Of a DNA stretch of 64,000 nt, positions 31,588-42,512 are shown in pieces (the stretch's first letter is position 1; each line of letters begins with the position of its first letter). A model generated the notes under the pieces. The model searched no databases. It was not told the DNA's origin and worked only from the letters and a program-made list of their open reading frames with translations. This DNA comes from Mucidula mucida. Taxonomy: Eukaryota > Basidiomycota > Agaricomycetes > Agaricales > Physalacriaceae. The stretch covers positions 124,001 through 188,000 of the forward strand of contig JADNYV010000027.1 in NCBI GenBank assembly GCA_015501055.1. Reading direction: 5' to 3'. Made by a program: the position numbers and the translations under genes.

Positions 31588-34500
31588 ATGGCTCCCAAGC
31601 TCAGAACTCTGGCAACAAAGGTCAACTACTTTGAATCAGACGACGATGATGCGGACAGTGATCGCGACTCCCATCCATCCCCTCCCGTTTATCCCTCATA
31701 TCCCCCAGCTAATCTCCGCACGCCCAACACCCCAAAGACATCGAGGTCCAGAACTGCTTCGGCGGTGGCCAGTCAAGACTTCCAAAGGACTCCCTATAAT
31801 CACGGTTCAGAAAGGCGCGACTCCGGTCCATCCCCCACCCTGCTTCCCCCGTCTCAGTCACCCACAGTTCCTGTGTTCACAACCCCCGCGAGGATGAGGT
31901 CCACAACTGCTTCCGTGGTAGCGAGTCAAAGGATCCAGCAGACTCCCTCGTCGCGCGGCGCAGCATCCGTGGCCGGCTACCAAGAGGGCGTCAAGCCGGA
32001 TGCCGCGAAAAAATATCGCGACAACTACAAATCGTACCTCAAAGAGGATTTGGCCGCCTATCGCGTCCTTGTGGACGAGGACGCTTTCCTCGAGGTCGTT
32101 TACAATATCTCTCGCAAAGAGAGACTCGGCCAGGCGCATACCGATCTTCTCAAGAAGATTAGCGACGATACAACGTTTAAAAAGGCTTGGAACGCTTACG
32201 CAAATTGGTGCAAGAGGGTTGGTAGTGGGAAGAGGCCAGAGAAGAAGTTGTATAAGCCGCGCGTCGATGTGTACAACGCAGCTCTCGCTGTTCTGGACAA
32301 GCTCGATTCGGGGGAAAAGGAGCGCATCCGCTTCTACGTCAATGATCCTGCCCGGTTGAAGCATGGTGTCTACGGCAACGGCCTGAGCGTTGACCTCGGG
32401 CAGGTGTCGGAATCTCTTTTTGGCAAAGAGATCACGCCTTCTCTCGGGAAGAACCCTCTCGGTGCGGCGATGCTTCTGGGAGCAGAGGAGTTGAAAGCGA
32501 CATCCGGATGTCTGATCACCGGGCAGGAGTTGATGTACAGGGCGATGAACTTGAACGGTGAGGATTGTTCTTTTTTCGTGTGAAAACTGAAAGCTCACGC
32601 TTTGACTAGGTCGCGCTCCCGAGGTCATCAAAGATCCCATTCCTTCCAATAGCAAAGGGGGACTGCAGGACGGTGAGTACTGTTCATTTTAGTTTCGATA
32701 AATGAAAGCTCACGCTCGTTTAGGTCGCGCTCCCAAGGTCACCGACGACCCATTTTGTTCCGATAGCGAAGGGGCAACGCAAGACGGTGGGGACTGTTGT
32801 TTTTAGTTTCGAAAATTGAAAGCTCACGCCCATTTAGGTCGCGCCTTCGAGGTTGACGACGATCCCTTTGCGTCTAATAGGGCAAGGGCATTGCAGCAAC
32901 AGCCAGTCAGCGGCGCTCCCGATTCCTCGGACGACGATAAGCCAACGATTTCCCAGCCATCTGGCGCCAAGAAGAGGAAAATTGGCCTGAAATCCAGTTC
33001 GTCGTCCACCAACAAAGTTAGCCGCCTCGGACTGGGAAAGTCCAAGGAACTACCCCCAAAATATGAGGCGGCGGACGACGAAGTTCACACGCCGGAAAAG
33101 CTGCGGGACGTACAAGTCCAGTGCGCTAGCTATGCGATGGAAACACTTTCCCTCACTCCCCTTCGCTCTCATTTCATCATGACGCTTGTCGACCGCACCG
33201 ACTTGCAACTCATGTACTTCGACTCCTCCGTTATGCTCGTCACACCTCCTATCCACATGAAGACAGAGGAAGGCAAGAACCTGTTTCTTTCAATGCTCGT
33301 CGGTCTGCATCGTATGTCGTTGCCGGACCGTGGTGTCAGAGACCTCATTATTGACAACGAGAAGTTTTTCACCCGTCTTGATTTCTTCGGGAGACAATTG
33401 AAGAACCCTCCCCACTGGAGGAACATGTTGACCGGGATGATACTCAAGACGCAAAAAGGGCTTTATCGGATTAAGGACATCTTGTTCCGCCAGGCTGGAA
33501 TCGTCGGGCGTCTGACCTACGTCGTTAGAGCGAAGAAAGTCGATCCCGAAAATTCTAACGTGGAACTCGAACCGTCTGTCGTCATAAAAATCAGCTTGCC
33601 AAGCGTCTCGCGGACGTCGGAAGAGACTCTGGTCGCACAGGCCAGAAAGGCGGCGGAAGACGAGAGCGGGGAGGACCATTGGGTACTCAAACATCTTCCC
33701 AAGATCCTCCACTCAGAGGACATCGGGATTGTGAAGGACTCTACACAAGACCGGGTTGCACACTTCATTCAATATGTGGCCCAGTTCGAGGGAGCGAAGT
33801 ACCCATACGAGTATCGCGTCCTCCGCATCGTGGTATTGGAAGAGTTGTTTCCCATCAGCACGTTGAGGGAGCCTTCTCAACACGCTCAAGTATTCTTCGA
33901 CATTCTTAATTGTAAGTGGTCTGTTTAGCTTTGGTACATCGTTTTCAAGCGTGTTTAGGTCATAAATGGCTCCACGACAACCCGCGCATCTTGCATCGCG
34001 ACATCAGCATGAGTAACATCATGTACCGGCTCGACGATGACCACAATGTCTACGGTGTCCTGAACGACATGGACCTCTCCTCTGACCTGAACGATCTTGA
34101 GGATCTGAAGGCAACATCCCTTCGACGCACCGGAACGCCGCCTTTCATGGCAATCGATCTTTTGGGAAAGGATAGTCATCAACCCGAACATATATATCGT
34201 CACGACTTAGAATCTCTTTTCTACGTCATGTTGATTCTCTTCGCTCGTTACGAGTTCATAGCCGCCGAACCAAACGACGATCGAGGAGAGCGACTGGTTA
34301 AACGGCATAAGGCTCCTCTCAGCGAGTGGTTCGACCCCACTCTGAGCTGGGACACTCTCGCGGAAAAGAAACAGTACTTCATCACGAATATTCCGCCAGT
34401 CACTAGCTCACTCCACATGAACCACATACTGTCATCATCGTTCCAAGGGTTTAAGCCCTGGATTTCGCGCCTGAAAAATGCGCTGCAAGATGGTCTTGGC

Positions 34501-34719
34501 GCCCGCAACCGAGCTTTACGGGATCTGGAGGAAGCATTGGAAAGCGGTGAGGTGCCTCCATCATTCGCCTATGAAACTCTGGGAGGCAAGGTCCAGTATT
34601 CCACTTTCTTCGATGTGATGAAGAACTTTGGGGGTAAAGTACTCAGGGCGCCTCCGTACTCTCTTGACATCACTGCTACTACGTCACTGCAACCTACTCT
34701 CTCTACCACGGCAGTGTAG
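31588..34719 (+). CDS. FunK1-type protein kinase, long form with tandemly repeated exon
   Basis: Five exons close exactly: 31588-32557, 32610-32672, 32724-32786, 32838-33911 and 33959-34719, encoding 976 aa. The start is MAPKLRTLATKVNY at 31588, by analogy with the 24198 gene. The N-terminal module shared with that gene spans about residues 130-310 (RVDVYNAALAVLD, RIRFYVNDPARLKHGVYG). Exons 2, 3 and the start of exon 4 encode three versions of a 21-residue repeat (GRAPEV..., GRAPKV..., GRAFEV...). The kinase part has VVIKISLPSVSRTSEE, HWVLKHLPKILHSED, VLEELFPISTL, then HRDISMSNIMYR at about residue 735, NDMDLSSD and RRTGTPPFMAIDLL. It is the first gene of a four-gene head-to-tail array. Confidence 0.92.
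32558..32900 (+). repeat. Three-fold tandem exon-intron repeat inside FunK1 gene
   Basis: The unit is an intron of 51-52 nt plus an exon of 63 nt, with a period of 114 nt. Introns lie at 32558-32609, 32673-32723 and 32787-32837. Each has the branch-like block gaaagctcacgc and ends in tag. Exons start gtcgcgc and contain g(a/g)tccc or gaccca and (a/g)atag motifs. All junctions are phase 1 and the exon is a multiple of three, so adding or skipping a unit keeps the frame. Confidence 0.88.
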
Positions 34720-35240
34720 ATATGTCTATGTACATTTATGTAAATATCGCTCAGACTGTTACCGTTTGTATATATATGCGTTTGCAATTCAGCTCTATAG
34801 TTATCAATATCCGAAGTCAGAGGCTTAGATTGCTTTATCGTTTCTCGTGGAATAGCAGGGTATAAGGTGCACGTCAGGGAAAGTCTGTGTGGGATGTGGC
34901 CGAATCCGTATGCATCATGACTCGGCACGCGCTTGATGACCCTTGTTCTATCTATTTCTCTCGTCTCAAGTCCCAGGGACATTCACATACAAAACTGACC
35001 TTTCGCTTTGGGTAAAGCTTCTGAGGCTGTATCATGTGATCGTTACCGCGTTGACGTTTCTTTGTCTCTCACTGTCACTTCACTGTACAACCTACTGGTA
35101 CCGAAGATGGCTATATCATCGGAAGCAGCTCGACGATCTCGCAATTCATTCAACGGGATGACTCTTGACACTCGGGGTGGCAGCTTCATCTTTAGAAAGG
35201 TTCTATACCGTCGACCTGACTTGTACGTCCTCAAAGCCCA
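34717..35240 (+). repeat. Tandem duplication unit, copy A (FunK1 intergenic plus 5' coding)
   Basis: Nearly identical to 36414-36935 at an offset of about 1695 bp. It covers the 3' untranslated region of the 31588 gene, the intergenic promoter and the first codons of the next kinase (MAISSEAARRSRNS). It shows that the array grew by tandem duplication. Confidence 0.8.
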
Positions 35241-36416
35241 GCGAGCGGATGCCTCTCTGAACGTTCACGCACCGCCGCTCGTGATCAAACTCAGTTTACC
35301 TTCAGCGGCGCGAACGCCAGAGGAGAGACTGGTGAACAAAGCGAAGGCGGTAGCGATTGACGCTGGCGGCGACTCGCACTGGGTTCTACAACACCTGCCT
35401 AGTATCCTTCACTCGGAGGACCTGCCAGTCATACCTGGTTCGACGCAAGCTCATGTCGCTGAAATCCTACATAACGCTTCTTACAACACCTGCGCAGAAG
35501 ATTGTCATTGTGACGAAACCCGGACATTGCGCATTGTCGTCATGGAGGAGTTGCTCCCGATAGACACTCTGTCCAACGCGTCTGATTTTGCTCAAGTCTT
35601 TTTCGATGTCCTTAATTGTCAGTGGTCTTTCCATCTTTATTGCAACGTTCTCAACGAATTTTAGGTCATAAATGGCTCCACGACAAACCGCGCATTTTGC
35701 ACCGCGACATCAGCATGAGTAACATCATGTACCGCTTCGACGATGACCACAATGTCTACGGTGTCCTGAACGACATGGACCTCTCCTCTGACCTGAACGA
35801 TCTTGAGGATCTGAAGGCAACATCCCTTCGACGCACCGGAACGCCGCCTTTCATGGCAATCGATCTTTTGCGAAAGCATAGCGTTCAACCCGACCACATA
35901 TATCGCCACGACCTAGAATCCCTTTTCTACGTCATGTTGATTCTCTTCGCTCGTTACGAGTTCATAGCCGCCGAACCAGACGACGATGGGGCAGAGCGAC
36001 TGGTGAAACGGTTGAAGGCTCCTCTCAGCGAGTGGTTTGACCCCACTCTGAGTTGGGCGACGCTCGCGCAGAAGAAGAACGACTTCTTCACGGGTGCCCA
36101 GGGATCCGGTGATTTACTCCACATGAACAACATATTGTCATCATCGTTCCGGGGGTTTAAGCCCTGGATTTCGCGCCTGAAGAATGCACTGGAAGATGGT
36201 CTTGTCGCCCGCAACCGAGCTTTGAGGGAAGTGGAGGACAGCGGTGAGGCGCATCCATCGTTCGTCTCCGAAACTCTTGGAGGCAACTTCCAGTATTCCA
36301 CTTTCTTCGGACTGATGAAGAACTTTGGGGGTAAAGCACTCAGGGCGCCTCCGTACTCTCTTGACATCACTGCTACTACGTCACTGCAACCTACTCTCTC
36401 TACCACGGCAGTGTAG
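35107..36416 (+). CDS. FunK1-type protein kinase, short form 1
   Basis: Two exons, 35107-35617 and 35665-36416, encode 420 aa. The start MAISSEAARRSRNS was chosen because it is shared by all three short genes of the array. The N-terminal module and the first part of the kinase homology seen in the long forms are missing. The protein starts at the equivalent of the glycine-rich or first strand region (GGSFIFRKVLYRRPD). It retains VIKLSLPSAARTPEER, HWVLQHLPSILHSED, MEELLPIDTL, HRDISMSNIMYR at about residue 182, NDMDLSSD and RRTGTPPFMAIDLL. A Cys-rich insert (NTCAEDCHCDE) precedes the hinge region and is typical of the short copies. Its 47-nt intron is identical in the next gene. Confidence 0.9.
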
Positions 36417-36935
36417 ATATGTCTATGTACATTTATGTAAATATCGCTCAGACTGTTACCGTTTGTATATATATGCTCGCAATTCAGGTCTATAGTTATC
36501 AATATCCGAAGTCAGAGGCTTAGATTGCTTTATTGTTTCTCGTGGAATACCAGGGTATAAGGTGCACGTCAGGGAAAGTCTGTGTGGGATGTGGCCGAAT
36601 CCATATGCATCATGACTCGGCACGCGCCTGATGACCCTTGTTCTATCTGTTTTTCTCGTCTCAAGTCCCAGGGACATTCACATACAAAACTGACCTTTCG
36701 CTTTGGGTAAAGCTTCTGAGGCTGTATCATGTGATCGTTACCGCGTTGACGTTTCTTTGTCTCTCACTGTCACTTCACTGTACAACCTACTGGTACCGAA
36801 GATGGCTATATCATCGGAAGCAGCTCGACGATCTCGCAATTCATTCAACGGGATGACTCTTGACACTCGGGGTGGCAGCTTCATCTTTAGAAAGGTTCTT
36901 TACCGTCGACCGGACCGTTGCGTCGTCAAAGCACA
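36414..36935 (+). repeat. Tandem duplication unit, copy B
   Basis: Second copy of 34717-35240, with only scattered substitutions and a few-base indel near 36478. Confidence 0.8.
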
Positions 36936-38054
36936 GCGAACGGATGCCTTTGAGCACGCTAATGCACCGCCGCTCGTGATAAAGATTTGTCTGCCTTCAG
37001 TGGCGCGAACGGCAGAGGAGAAATTGGTCAACAAAGCGAGGGCGGTAGCGATTGACGCTGGCGGCGACTCGCACTGGGTTCTGCAACACCTGCCTCGTAT
37101 CTTTCACTCGGAGGACCTGCCAGTCATATCTGGTTCGACGCAAGCTCATGTCGCTGAAATCCTACATAACGCTTCTTACAACACCTGCAAAGAAGATTGT
37201 CATTGTGACGAAACCAGGACATTGCGCATTGTCGTCATGGAGGAGTTGCTCCCGATTGATACTCTGTCCAGCGCGTCTGATTTTGGGCAAGTGTTTTTTG
37301 ATGTCCTTAATTGTCAGTGGTCTTTCCATCTTTATTGCAACGTTCTCAACGAATTTTAGGTCATAAATGGCTCCACGACAAACCGCGCATTTTGCACCGC
37401 GACATCAGCATGAGTAACATCATGTACCGCTTCGACGATGACCACAATGTCTACGGTGTCCTGAACGACATGGACCTCTCCTCTGACCTGAACGATCTTG
37501 AGGATCTGAAGGCAACATCCCTTCGACGCACCGGAACGCCGCCTTTCATGGCAATCGATCTTTTGGGAAAGGATAGTCATCAACCCGAACATATATATCG
37601 TCACGACTTAGAATCTCTTTTCTACGTCATGTTGATACTCTTCGCTCGTTACGAGTTCATAGCCGCCGAACCAAACGACGATCGAGGAGAGCGACTGGTT
37701 AAACGGCGAAAGGCTCCTCTCGGCGAGTGGTTCGACCCCACTCTGAGCTGGGACATTCTCGCGGAAAAGAAACAGTACTTCATCACGGATATCCCGCCAG
37801 TCACTAGCTCACTCCACATGAACCACATACTGTCGTCGTCGTTCGTAGCTTTCAGGGATTGGGTGCGATTACTTAAACTTGCCCTGCGTAAAGGTCTTGT
37901 TGCCCGGCAAGAGGTCGCACTAGAGGAAGAATCCGGCGTCAAGGACCCTGACTTTGATCGCCCAACCTTAGGCCACCACGTTGAGTTCTCCTCATTCTAT
38001 GAAGTGATGAAGAACTTCGAGGGCAAACCGCTAAGAGCGCCTCCACAAGCGTAA
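36802..38054 (+). CDS. FunK1-type protein kinase, short form 2 (mosaic)
   Basis: Two exons, 36802-37312 and 37360-38054, encode 401 aa. The N-terminus and the intron match short form 1 almost exactly. From about 37560 the protein switches to the version of the 31588 gene (LLGKDSHQPEHIYRHD, EPNDDRGERLVKRRK, EKKQYFITDIPPVTSS). The last part is unlike both (FVAFRDWVRLLKLALRKG ... KNFEGKPLRAPPQA). All kinase motifs are present: HRDISMSNIMYR, NDMDLSSD and GTPPFMA. The NTCKEDCHCDE insert is kept. Confidence 0.9.
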
Positions 38055-38477
38055 TCGGGTGCTATGTCATCTACTGTTATATTTGCCTATGCACCTCTGT
38101 ACATGTATGTTAATATCGTTCTTGAAGAACGTTACCGTCAACCTATCTGTATATGTGTGTATCAACGTTTACAATTCATATATATCTAGTACAGCCTGCA
38201 AGGACCCTCATGTCACTACTTATTGATGGACGAAAATGGTCATAAGTAATCTCAGAGCGCAGTAGCTGCATTAATGAGGCGGAATCTGTGTCCATGAGGC
38301 CTCGGCAGTAATTATCGCGCGCTTGGTATGCGCTGATTTATTTACTTGCTCGTATTGAGTCACAATGGAATGCATCTTCTTGCCGAGCGTGTATCATGTG
38401 ATCACGTTACCGCGCTGACGTTAGTCGTTTCTTTGTCTCTCACTGTCACTTCAGCCTACGACCCACCGGTATCGAAG
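38055..38477. other. Intergenic between short FunK1 genes 2 and 3
   Basis: Includes a diverged version of the 3' region found after the other array members (tacatgtatgttaatatcgt) and a diverged promoter ending atcgaagatggc at the next start. Confidence 0.55.
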
Positions 38478-39770
38478 ATGGCCATATCATCGGAAGCAGC
38501 TCGACGGCCTCGCGAATCATTAATCGGGATGACTCTTGACACTCGGGGTGGCAGCTACATCTTTACAAAGGTTCTTTACCGTCGACCCGACCGTTACGTC
38601 GTCAAAGCACAGCGAACGGATGCCTCTGAGCGCGCCAACGCACCGCCGCTCGTGATCAAACTCAGTCCACCTTCAACGGCGCGAACAATAGAGGAGAAAC
38701 TGGTCAACAAAGCGAGGGTGGTAGCGATTGACGCTGGCGGCGACTCGCACTGGGTTCTCCAACACCTGCCTCGTATCCTTCACTCGGAGGACCTGCCAAT
38801 CATACCTGGTTCGACGCAAGCTCATGTCGCTGAAATCCTACATACCGCTTCTTGCAACACCTGCGAAGAAGATTGTGACGAAAACCGGACATTGCGCATT
38901 GTCATTATGGAAGAGTTGCTCCCGATAGGCACTCTACGTAACGCGTCTGAATTTGCCCAAGTATTTTTCGATGTACTCAATTGTATGTGGTACCTCTTTT
39001 ATAATTTATTTCGTCGGTCTTATCGACTTTTTCCAGGCCATAAATGGCTCTACGACAATCCCCGCATTTTGCATCGGGACATTAGCATGAGTAACATTAT
39101 GTATCGTCGCGGCGATGATGGCGCTGTATACGGCGTCCTAAACGATATGGACCTCTCTTCCTTCGTGGCAGACCTGGAGGCGACATCTTTCATGCGCACT
39201 GGCACGCCGCCTTTCATGGCAGTGGACTTGCTCCGCTCTCACAATAGCGAGACCGTACACCTCTATCGACACGATTTGGAGTCGCTCTTTTATGTGATGT
39301 TGATCCTGTCTACCCGTCACCAATTATCATGCAATGGCCTTCCCCAAAACATCCTAGTCCAACGAGTTTCCCCGTCGTTTAGTGACTGGTTTAGTTCCTC
39401 CCTGACATGGCAGCAGCTAGGTATCGCCAAGGACTGTTTCATCAAGACGGCCTTCCGTGAGACGATGAGCGTCGATAACCTCTTCCCTCCTGACTCTTCG
39501 TTCGTCGGTTTTAGAAACTGGATCATTCGTCTGAAATTTGTCATGTCTCTTGGATTCAACGGCCTGGAGAATTACTATGATGCGATCGTCATGGCACGGG
39601 TGTTGGGCGATACTGAAGGTCGAAAGACTCCTTTCGATGAGAAAACCCTGGGCGGGAAAATTCAGTATTCCACATTTTTCGATGTGATGAAGTCCTTTGC
39701 GGGCAAGGAGCTTCGAGCTCCGCCTGTAAACCTTGGTACAGTGTCAGTAGACTACTTGTATGGGATGTGA
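38478..39770 (+). CDS. FunK1-type protein kinase, short form 3
   Basis: The start MAISSEAARRPRESL is at 38478, and the stop is TGA 39768-39770. The expected intron is 38983-39036 (GTATGT...TTCCAG). It is 54 nt long and free of stops, so unspliced RNA also stays in frame. Spliced, the protein has 412 aa. The first exon resembles short forms 1 and 2. The second half is closer to the minus-strand gene at 21519-24198 (YRRGDDGAVYGVLNDMDL, SFMRTGTPPFMAVDLL, FPPDSSFVGFRNWIIRL, FAGKELRAPPVNL). HRDISMSNIMYR is intact at about residue 180. Confidence 0.9.
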   Translation: MAISSEAARRPRESLIGMTLDTRGGSYIFTKVLYRRPDRYVVKAQRTDASERANAPPLVIKLSPPSTARTIEEKLVNKARVVAIDAGGDSHWVLQHLPRILHSEDLPIIPGSTQAHVAEILHTASCNTCEEDCDENRTLRIVIMEELLPIGTLRNASEFAQVFFDVLNCMWYLFYNLFRRSYRLFPGHKWLYDNPRILHRDISMSNIMYRRGDDGAVYGVLNDMDLSSFVADLEATSFMRTGTPPFMAVDLLRSHNSETVHLYRHDLESLFYVMLILSTRHQLSCNGLPQNILVQRVSPSFSDWFSSSLTWQQLGIAKDCFIKTAFRETMSVDNLFPPDSSFVGFRNWIIRLKFVMSLGFNGLENYYDAIVMARVLGDTEGRKTPFDEKTLGGKIQYSTFFDVMKSFAGKELRAPPVNLGTVSVDYLYGM

Positions 39771-40095
39771 TGACCGTTATTTTGTATTACATATACCACA
39801 ATTAACGGAGATTTCTGGCAGATACTAGGTGATTTGGACGTCAAGGATCTGCCCGACCGGTCGGTGCCCATTGGAAGCGGCGAAGGCGCGAACGAGGTAG
39901 ACTGCAACTCGCTTCCTCCATGTAGATCTTTTGGCGCGGGGACGATCTCGCAGGCAATATAGACCTGTGATGCCCGATAAATACCTGGTCCGGCAATCGT
40001 GCTTCTTCAGCATCAGATTTAATTTTACTACTTAGTACTGACAATCAAAGCGTGGGAAGTACAACCTTGCTCATCCCAAGACCACCATCATCATC
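39771..40095. other. Intergenic after FunK1 array
   Basis: 3' region of the last kinase and upstream region of the next gene. No separate gene is seen. Confidence 0.45.
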
Positions 40096-40919
40096 ATGGC
40101 CGTCTCTGAATTTCCTTGGGATATGCTCAAGGCCGAAACACTACGGAGCATCAGTCGTGACATTGGAATTGGTTATTTTACAACACGCGAAGCCATGCTG
40201 GCGAACATGCATCTTGTCGAAGAGCAAGGCGGTATGTGTTTGACTGAATTTGTCAGATAAATCTTATAGGGAGTCTAGTAGCGTCCATTGAGGAGATCAA
40301 AGCAAATCATGTATCTGCTCGCTCTACTGGCAGCTTTAAACGCAAGAACGACAATGCAAATGAAAGCTCGCGCGCTAAACGACCTCGTCGCTCCGATGCG
40401 GCAGAATCCGCTAGCGCCCCACGCCAGACCAGAACTGCCACAGCCGCAAGTACGACAGCGGGCGAGGAAACTCCTCGACGCAGTGCACGCAAAACTAAGC
40501 CGACTGAGAAGATATCTGCGCCCAAGAAGAAGGTGAAAAGCAAGGTCGGACCAAGAAGGGGAAGCGCAGGAAGGAAGAAGACGGTGCGGCAGTCTGCCTC
40601 TGCTCCAAACAGCCGTACGTCTACTTTTACTGGTGTAGTGGTTGCGAGAAAACGACGCGCTGCCGCTGCAGAGGACAGCGCCAAAGAGCCAAACGGCATC
40701 GTGAAGAAGTCTGAAGATGACGAGGCCTCTTCTAGTGTCGGCGGCTCTAATAAAGGTGTGTCTATGGATGATGGATTTGATGCAGGTCTAAGTATCTGCT
40801 CCCCAGAGAATGATCTGCCCGCTGAGGTCAAGGATGAAGATGCTGCCGAAGACGACGCTGAGGCCGACGCCGATGGATCTCCAGAGCCGCCACAGGTGCC
40901 TGTTGCTGCCGCTGCATGA
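40096..40919 (+). CDS. Basic nuclear-type protein with short helical N-terminus
   Basis: Two exons, 40096-40231 and 40270-40919, encode 261 aa. The N-terminus (FPWDMLKAETLRSISRDIGI then GYFTTREAMLANMHLVEE) looks like a helix-extension-helix or SAP-like fold that could bind DNA. The rest is Lys/Arg/Ser-rich with several possible nuclear localisation signals (RAKRPRRSD, PKKKVKSKVGPRRG, RKKTVR). It ends with an acidic tail (EDAAEDDAEADAD). Low complexity prevents a family call; a chromatin-associated role is inference. Confidence 0.75.
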
Positions 40920-41094
40920 GTCACTCTATAACTAGTACGTTTCTGATTCTTGTCGTATCCTCTCTCTCTTTAACGGCACTCGCAGCATATACACTACAAC
41001 AATGACCTTGGGATTGCCTTGTACAACAGTGCTATATTCGGCGGCTGCTTCTTCTCTTGCTTGTATTATACTATTGTTTCATGCTCTTCTCACA

Positions 41095-42166
41095 TCAGTT
41101 CTCCAACGAATACCCAACTTCTCCCGCATTCTGTTGCATCTCGATGAGACGATCGAGCATGGTCTTTCCCTTCTCTGTCAAGGTGTTACGGAATGGTTCC
41201 TCTTTCATCCAATTCAGACCGTGCTGGAGTACATTGCGCGCCCGGACAGATCCGCCTCGAGCATCTCCCATCGACGCATGCAATGTGGCTCGCTTGTGCT
41301 TCGCGCTGTAGGTTCCCACGTGCAGGATATTGGAATTATAGAAGACCGTTTCTCCCGCTGTACAAGTAAAGCATCGGCCGAGCTAGAGATAATTCATCGC
41401 TTACGTTTTAGAGCGACCGCTATAGCGCCAGGCATGTCCAGAGGGTTTCCGGGAGCATCCATAGTCGTCGACAGGCTTCGCTGTTCTGGTGTCCTGGTGA
41501 CTTTGTGCGTGCCCGGAACGACATATAAGCACGAGTCGTCGTATAAAGCTCTGCGTGCCATCTTAAGACGTTCTTTCAGTATGTAGCAGCATGCTCCACA
41601 TACGTATTCCATTGAACCTGGCGATACATTGAGTGTCAGTGTATACTACGAGATCATTGGTAGCATACACCGTGATGCCATAAGGTTAGCGCCTTCTCTT
41701 CCTCATCCAACGTGGCGTCGCCTTTGACATCGTCTCGATGCCATCGAAGCGCGAAATCGTGCGACGTGGGGTTGATCAGCAAATTGAAGAGCTCTATCAT
41801 TCACATGAAGCCTTATCAACTCGACTTGACTGAATACAAACCCATTTGCAGATCCTCATCGCGGCACTGCAGCAGGTCCTTGACCGTATCCGTGAGCGCC
41901 TCGGACGTGTACCACTTCGCGAACACGGGATGGCCGAGGGCGGGGTGCATGAGCATCTGCACGCCCCACGAGTCGGGGTCGCCGTCGCCGTATGGCGGGA
42001 ACTGCTTGCCGACTGTGCGGCGGAGCGTCCATTCGCCGCGGCGCGTGCGCGCGACGACGTCGTCGCAGGCTGCGCGTAGGACGGCGAGGTCGTCCGGCGA
42101 TATGAGGTCGGGCACGATTACGAAGCCTTGTTCGTCGAAATGCGCTTTGAGGCTGGGAGGAGGCAT
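41095..42166 (-). CDS. Phytanoyl-CoA dioxygenase-family (PhyH) protein
   Basis: Minus-strand gene starting MPPPSLKAHFDEQGFVIVP at 42166 and ending ...AGEVGYSLEN at 41095. Exons give DLISPDDLAVLRAACDDV, a segment NLLINPTSHDFALRWHRDD, then VQWNTALYDDSCLYVVPG joined by splicing at gcacgcag. The last exon is GETVFYNSNILHVGTYSAKH. The Fe(II) ligands are His and Asp of WHRDD (HxD) and the distal His of NILHVG. It should be an Fe(II)/2-oxoglutarate-dependent hydroxylase; the substrate is not evident. At least four introns are needed. The exon around 41830-41780 is less certain. Confidence 0.85.
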
Positions 42167-42512
42167 TTGTCGCGTATGGCTCTGAGTGGGAGATGAAGAG
42201 ATAAGCCCATGTGATGTAGATTCCTGAGACCAGAAGTGCCGCTAACTTAAGATTGTGGCAGACAGACAAGACAACAATCTGGATGTTTATGATGATGATA
42301 ACAGGACTATGATAGTGATACAAAAGATAATGGTATACATTGGTATGCGATGCGCTCAGTGATCTACAGTGAGGAATAAATACATTAATGATAAGTGGAA
42401 CCTGTATGTTGTATATATATATATGTTGTATGTGGTGGTGGAAAAGCGAAGATAGCAAAAGCATTACTGATAGCTGCAAAGCACTGAGATAGATCGTGTA
42501 TGTGTGTGCCTC
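42167..42512. other. Intergenic between PhyH and C2 genes
   Basis: 5' region of the PhyH gene and 3' region of the C2 gene, with a short TA run near 42413-42423. No gene is seen. Confidence 0.45.
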
